The translations under genes and the position numbers were made by a program. Below, piece by piece: positions 3,923 to 7,151 of a stretch of 7,151 nt of DNA. The DNA is from JALOAR01 sp041649615 (GTDB lineage Bacteria; Patescibacteriota; Minisyncoccia; UBA6257; Colwellbacteraceae). The stretch covers positions 1 to 7,151 of the forward strand of contig JBAZMT010000039.1 in the NCBI GenBank assembly GCA_041649615.1. The letters run 5' to 3'. Under the pieces are notes generated by a model. That model searched no databases. It was not told where the DNA came from and saw nothing but the letters and a program-made list of their open reading frames with translations. Position 1 is the first letter of the stretch. The number at the start of each line of letters is the position of its first letter.

Positions 3923-6711
3923 GCCAGATCGGGACGCTATCCGTAGGCATCCTCGGGGACATGGCTGGGCTTACCAAGGCCCTAGACGGCGCGAAGAAGG
4001 GCGTCGAGCAATTCGCCGCGAAGACCAAGGAGCTTGGCACCCAGGTATCGAATACCGGGAAGACTCTCAGTCTGTACGTGTCCGGGCCGATCATCGCCGC
4101 GACCACCGCCATCACCGCGCTCACGGTCAACGTCGGCAAGTTCGCTGATAACCTACTAACACAGAGCGCACAGACAGGCATCTCCACGAAGTCGCTGCAA
4201 GAGTGGCGTTACATCGCAACGCTCTGCGGGACGAGCGCGGATGCTGTCGTCTCCGCTATCTACGGACTGAGCCGCCGCATGGCTGAGCTCGAGAACGACA
4301 CCGGCGAAGGCGCGGAGGCACTACAGAAGCTCGGCTTGACGTTCGACGACATCAAGGGCAAGAGCCCGGAAGCGGCGTTCAACTTGCTCCTTGAGCGGCT
4401 ATCGACGATTCCCGACGTGCTAGAACGCAACTCGGTAGCATCGAAGACGCTTGGGCTCGGCTGGAAGGAGATCGCTCCGATCATTGCCGCTGGCGGTGAC
4501 GAGATCAACCGTCTACGCGAAGAGGCCAACGAACTCGGCGTCGTCATCGGCGACGAAGGGATCAAAGCGGCAGCGGACTTCGACAACGCCTGGGACTCGG
4601 TTACGGAGCAGATAAAAGCAGCGAAGAATCAACTCGGGATCGAGTTCGCGCCGCTGATCCAAAATACTGTCGTGCCGCTGATCCAAAACACGGTGATCCC
4701 AGCGATCCGAGCGTTCGCGGAGAAGATCAAGGAAGTCGTGGAGTGGTTCCAGGAACTTTCCCCGGAAGCTAGACGGCACGTGATGATTGTCGTTGGGCTA
4801 CTAGCAGCTAGCGGGCCTTTGCTAATCGCAATTGGTGGAGTAATCACCGCGATCGGGAAGATCACAACTGCAGTCAATCTGCTATTTGGCGCGGTTACGA
4901 CTTTCCTCGGCATGCCAATTGTGGCTGGGCTTGCAGTATTTATCGGGGCCTTCGCCCTATTCCAGCAGAGCATTGGCGATACTGACAAACAGCTTGAGGA
5001 TCTTGGATATCATCTCGACAAGTTCAACGACAAGACGAGCGAGCTAGAACGGCACTGGCACGACTTGATCGCTATGAGTTGGGGCGACCTCGTCGCTGAC
5101 CTCAAGGCTGCCGCGGATCAAGCGGGGATCGCTGCCGATCAGTACGGGCTACTCGTCGAGAAGATCGACGAGGCATACCGCCAAGTGATTCAAGCGGAGA
5201 ATCTAGAGCAGGCCGAAGGACTGTGGAAAGGACTCATCACCGGGATCATTGAAGAGATCGGCAAGCTCGATCCCGCGATGCAGGCTTTCGTCGACGCCCA
5301 GCTCCAACGCCTAGAGACGACGGCCGAGGTCACTCGACAGATCCTACAGAAGACGGAAGATGCCGCAACCGAGACGAGCGAAGCTGTGGCGGGAACTGTC
5401 GATGACGTATCTGTGGCTACAGGGGAAGCCAACAAAGCCCTCCTCGACTACTACACCAAAGTAGACTACCACTCCCGGCTGTTGCGGATGTTGACGAGCG
5501 AGCAATGGGCACAGATGCTCAAAGACGCGAACGACTTCGCGATTGAGCTGCAGTCATTAGCGGATATCCTGACGATCAGCCTAGTCGATTTGACCAACGA
5601 GTTCGCGCTACAGTACATCGAGCTACAGAAGTTCACAGCGGGGACAGATCAATACGCGGAGGCGTACAAGGATCTCGCCGCAATCGTAAACAAGGCGCGG
5701 GCTGAACAGGAACTCTTCTTCGCCACGACAGGGCAGGAACAGCCGACGCTTGCGCGGATGATCTCACTATTCGACGGGATTACTTTCGCCGAAGACAAAA
5801 CTACTGCGGGAACTAATACTATCAGACAGGCTCTCGACGATCTTAGCAAGCAGGCCAAAGTCACCGCCGAGGAGTTCTTGACGACTCTTGCGGGCAACAT
5901 GACGAGTGCGATCACGACATTCGGTGAAGGACTCCTGACGATGTCCGAGACTAATCAACAGCTTGCCGACGAGCACGCTTCCACGCTAGAGAAGATCAAT
6001 ACCGACTTTGAAGAGGCCGCGAGCGCAGCGTCCAAGGCGCGAGAGAAGGATCTACAGGATCTCAAGGACAAGCTGGCAGACGGGAAGATCACCCAAGCGC
6101 AGTACGCCCGCGACTCGTCGCAAGTATGGGGCGAGTACACCGACACGATGAAGCAGTACGAGAAGGAACGCGAAGGTGCCCTCGACGATGAACAGAAGGC
6201 ATATGAGGAACAGAAGGTCACGATTGGCAAGCTCGTTGGCGACCTCGTACATACCGTTCTGACGGGGATTGCGCGGACGCTACTCGGCTACGCGGCGGAG
6301 CATGCTGCGTTGGCGATCATCAACGCGCTTCTCTTGAACCCCGTGCAGGCAGCCAAGGAAGCGGCGGCGGCGGCGGCGGCGGGAGTAGCGGCGGCTGGCA
6401 TGGCGACGTTCGAGTCTGCTATCCCATTCGACAAGGGCGGCATGGTCGCGGGCGCACTCGGTGAACCAGTCCCGGCAATCGTCCACGGCGGGGAGGCGGT
6501 GTTCACGCCGGACCAGCTTGCGGCTCTCGGCACGATCGACTACGGCCTACTCGGGGAAGCTGTTCACGCGGGCGTCTACGACGCGATGGATGAGCTGGGT
6601 GTTGTATCCGATCGCCCGATGATCCTGCAGGTGGATGGCAAGACGTTCGGGCGGATCGCCTTGCCGCTTGTGCAGCGGGAGAAGGTTCGGCTGGGCTTGG
6701 AGGCTGTGTAA
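3919..6711 (+). CDS. Tail tape measure protein
   Basis: At 930 residues this is the longest gene, directly after the chaperones. Its length sets tail length, here about 140 nm. Domains seen: a coiled start; a first hydrophobic segment near residues 50-72 (SLYVSGPIIAATTAITALTV), the common 'GK.LS.yvsgPi' block; a typical tape-measure core at about 75-245, with QTGISTKSLQEWRYIA and LGLGWKEIAPIIAAGGDEI; a strongly hydrophobic region at about 287-350 with probable membrane-spanning helices, as expected for a protein thought to help DNA cross the host membrane; a long helical middle; a charged coiled coil at about 675-775; an alanine run from seven GCG codons; and the C-terminal motif FDKGGMVAGALGEPVPAIVH from residue 837, very common near tape measure C-termini. 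No lysozyme or peptidase domain is evident. GAAGGGG (3907-3913) lies 5 bases before the ATG. Confidence 0.93.
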   Translation: MSQIGTLSVGILGDMAGLTKALDGAKKGVEQFAAKTKELGTQVSNTGKTLSLYVSGPIIAATTAITALTVNVGKFADNLLTQSAQTGISTKSLQEWRYIATLCGTSADAVVSAIYGLSRRMAELENDTGEGAEALQKLGLTFDDIKGKSPEAAFNLLLERLSTIPDVLERNSVASKTLGLGWKEIAPIIAAGGDEINRLREEANELGVVIGDEGIKAAADFDNAWDSVTEQIKAAKNQLGIEFAPLIQNTVVPLIQNTVIPAIRAFAEKIKEVVEWFQELSPEARRHVMIVVGLLAASGPLLIAIGGVITAIGKITTAVNLLFGAVTTFLGMPIVAGLAVFIGAFALFQQSIGDTDKQLEDLGYHLDKFNDKTSELERHWHDLIAMSWGDLVADLKAAADQAGIAADQYGLLVEKIDEAYRQVIQAENLEQAEGLWKGLITGIIEEIGKLDPAMQAFVDAQLQRLETTAEVTRQILQKTEDAATETSEAVAGTVDDVSVATGEANKALLDYYTKVDYHSRLLRMLTSEQWAQMLKDANDFAIELQSLADILTISLVDLTNEFALQYIELQKFTAGTDQYAEAYKDLAAIVNKARAEQELFFATTGQEQPTLARMISLFDGITFAEDKTTAGTNTIRQALDDLSKQAKVTAEEFLTTLAGNMTSAITTFGEGLLTMSETNQQLADEHASTLEKINTDFEEAASAASKAREKDLQDLKDKLADGKITQAQYARDSSQVWGEYTDTMKQYEKEREGALDDEQKAYEEQKVTIGKLVGDLVHTVLTGIARTLLGYAAEHAALAIINALLLNPVQAAKEAAAAAAAGVAAAGMATFESAIPFDKGGMVAGALGEPVPAIVHGGEAVFTPDQLAALGTIDYGLLGEAVHAGVYDAMDELGVVSDRPMILQVDGKTFGRIALPLVQREKVRLGLEAV
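4651..4698 (+). repeat. Two-copy 24-bp tandem duplication in the tape measure gene
   Basis: Bases 4651-4674 and 4675-4698 match at 19 of 24 positions, with the first 14 identical. They encode PLIQNTVV followed by PLIQNTVI (residues 245-252 and 253-260). The unit is in frame and would add 8 residues, about 1.2 nm of tail length if this helix contributes to the ruler. Confidence 0.8.
6361..6381 (+). repeat. (GCG)7 trinucleotide run encoding polyalanine
   Basis: Seven consecutive GCG codons encode alanine in the tape measure protein, followed by GGA GTA GCG GCG GCT. A pure triplet run can change copy number by replication slippage without breaking the frame. Confidence 0.85.
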
Positions 6712-7094
6712 TGGCGAGCGCGGGGAGATTCTGGCTGGGGCTGTCGGGTGCGGAGTCGCTGTTCGTCTCGGACGGTTTCACGATCGCCTGGGAGGGATTC
6801 GAGATCAACCGTGAGGGGCGGGTAGCGAACGGCGCGCTCGTCATTGACAACATCGCCACGAAGACGCGGTTCACGATCTCCTACAACACGGGCGCAGTCG
6901 GTCAGGATGCTTTGGACGCACTTCTGGCGCTGTACGTAGCCGGGGTCAGTGTACCGCTGTCTCTCATCATCGAGGAAGAGGATTCGACGACGACGACCTA
7001 CACCGTGAAGTTCCGGCCATTCAGCCGGGTGCGGATGCTGACGAAAGACAAGTGGCTCTGGGAACCTGTGACATTCACTCTTGAGGAGGTTTGA
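6711..7094 (+). CDS. Small tail protein, possibly distal-tail/tube-fold protein
   Basis: A 127-residue protein directly after the tape measure, where distal tail and tail-tip genes begin. GGAGG (6699-6703) lies 7 bases upstream of the ATG, which overlaps the previous stop as TAATG. The predicted structure is mostly beta: FWLGLSGAESLFV, TIAWEGFEINREGRVANGAL, a central IDNIATKTRFTISYN strand, a helix VGQDALDALLALYVAG, then TTTYTVKFRPFSRVRM and the final WLWEPVTFTLEEV. The order strand-helix-strand ending in '..vtltLeEv' is shared by small phage tail proteins thought to have the tail-tube/distal-tail barrel fold. It is much shorter than a standard Sipho_tail-type distal tail protein (about 250 residues), so it may be a minimal hub or an adaptor between tube and tip. 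The tail role rests mainly on position; the exact function is unknown. Confidence 0.65.
   Translation: MASAGRFWLGLSGAESLFVSDGFTIAWEGFEINREGRVANGALVIDNIATKTRFTISYNTGAVGQDALDALLALYVAGVSVPLSLIIEEEDSTTTTYTVKFRPFSRVRMLTKDKWLWEPVTFTLEEV
7083..7090 (+). promoter_or_regulatory. Strong ribosome binding site of the last gene
   Basis: GAGGAGGT lies 6-7 bases before the ATG at 7097, inside the last codons of the preceding gene. It confirms that a new gene starts here. Confidence 0.75.
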
Positions 7095-7096
7095 CG

Positions 7097-7151
7097 ATGG
7101 CTTACGTTGGGCATGTGAAGCGACCGAAGGCGTCTCTTTCCGCTGTCGTGA
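7097..7151 (+). CDS. Start of a further tail gene, cut by the window end
   Basis: Only 18 codons are visible, reading MAYVGHVKRPKASLSAVV, and the frame is still open at the right edge. The start is well supported by the GAGGAGGT site and a 2-base gap after the previous stop. Position after the tape measure and a small tail protein predicts a tail-tip or baseplate component, but the fragment is too short to assign to a family. Confidence 0.6.
   Translation, partial: MAYVGHVKRPKASLSAVV

Noticed and set aside
4773..4975. Hydrophobic region of the tape measure as a separate holin-like gene
   Set aside because: It is in frame within the 930-residue tape measure protein, has no start site of its own, and such membrane-active segments are normal in tape measure proteins.

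Overview
This window is part of a tailed-phage (or prophage) morphogenesis operon. It covers the head-to-tail joining genes and the first half of the tail genes of a long-tailed, siphovirus-type phage. All genes lie on the + strand, nearly end to end: four junctions share one base as TAATG, one is ATGA, and the other gaps are about 2 to 12 bases. No tRNA, integrase, lysis gene, CRISPR or transposon is visible. Base composition is GC-rich (roughly 60%, by eye) and several genes have strong GGAGG-type ribosome binding sites. This suggests a bacterial host with ordinary anti-SD translation and the standard code, but the host cannot be named from the sequence.

Layout from left to right: the 3' end of a small head-tail connector-like gene (2-256); a head-tail adaptor/stopper (256-621); an HK97 gp10-like neck or tail-completion protein (621-1100); a DUF3168-like tail terminator (1100-1480); the major tail tube protein (1483-2517); a free-standing HNH homing-type endonuclease (2526-3254); the tail assembly chaperone gene pair (3267-3650, extended by frameshift to 3922); the tape measure protein (3919-6711); a small tail-tip or tail-tube-like protein (6711-7094); and the first 18 codons of another tail gene (from 7097).

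The first four genes would close the filled capsid and cap the tail. The major tail protein polymerises into the tube around the tape measure, which is kept soluble and loaded by the two chaperone forms. The 930-residue tape measure implies a tail of about 140 nm, using the usual rule of about 0.15 nm per residue.

The two most specific observations concern the chaperone region. First, there is a textbook -1 programmed frameshift signal: G GGA AAC at 3599-3605, a 7-base spacer, then an 8-bp stem (3613-3620 with 3635-3642). It joins the 127-residue short chaperone to a downstream reading frame, giving a 218-residue long form. Second, an HNH endonuclease gene sits between the major tail gene and the chaperone gene, where these genes are normally adjacent. 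It leaves the chaperone's ribosome binding site intact, has an AT-rich junction with a promoter-like sequence, and encodes a DNA-binding linker of six tandem 15-residue repeats. I found no evidence of a wholly new system; the rest is a recognisable tail module with several unusual details.
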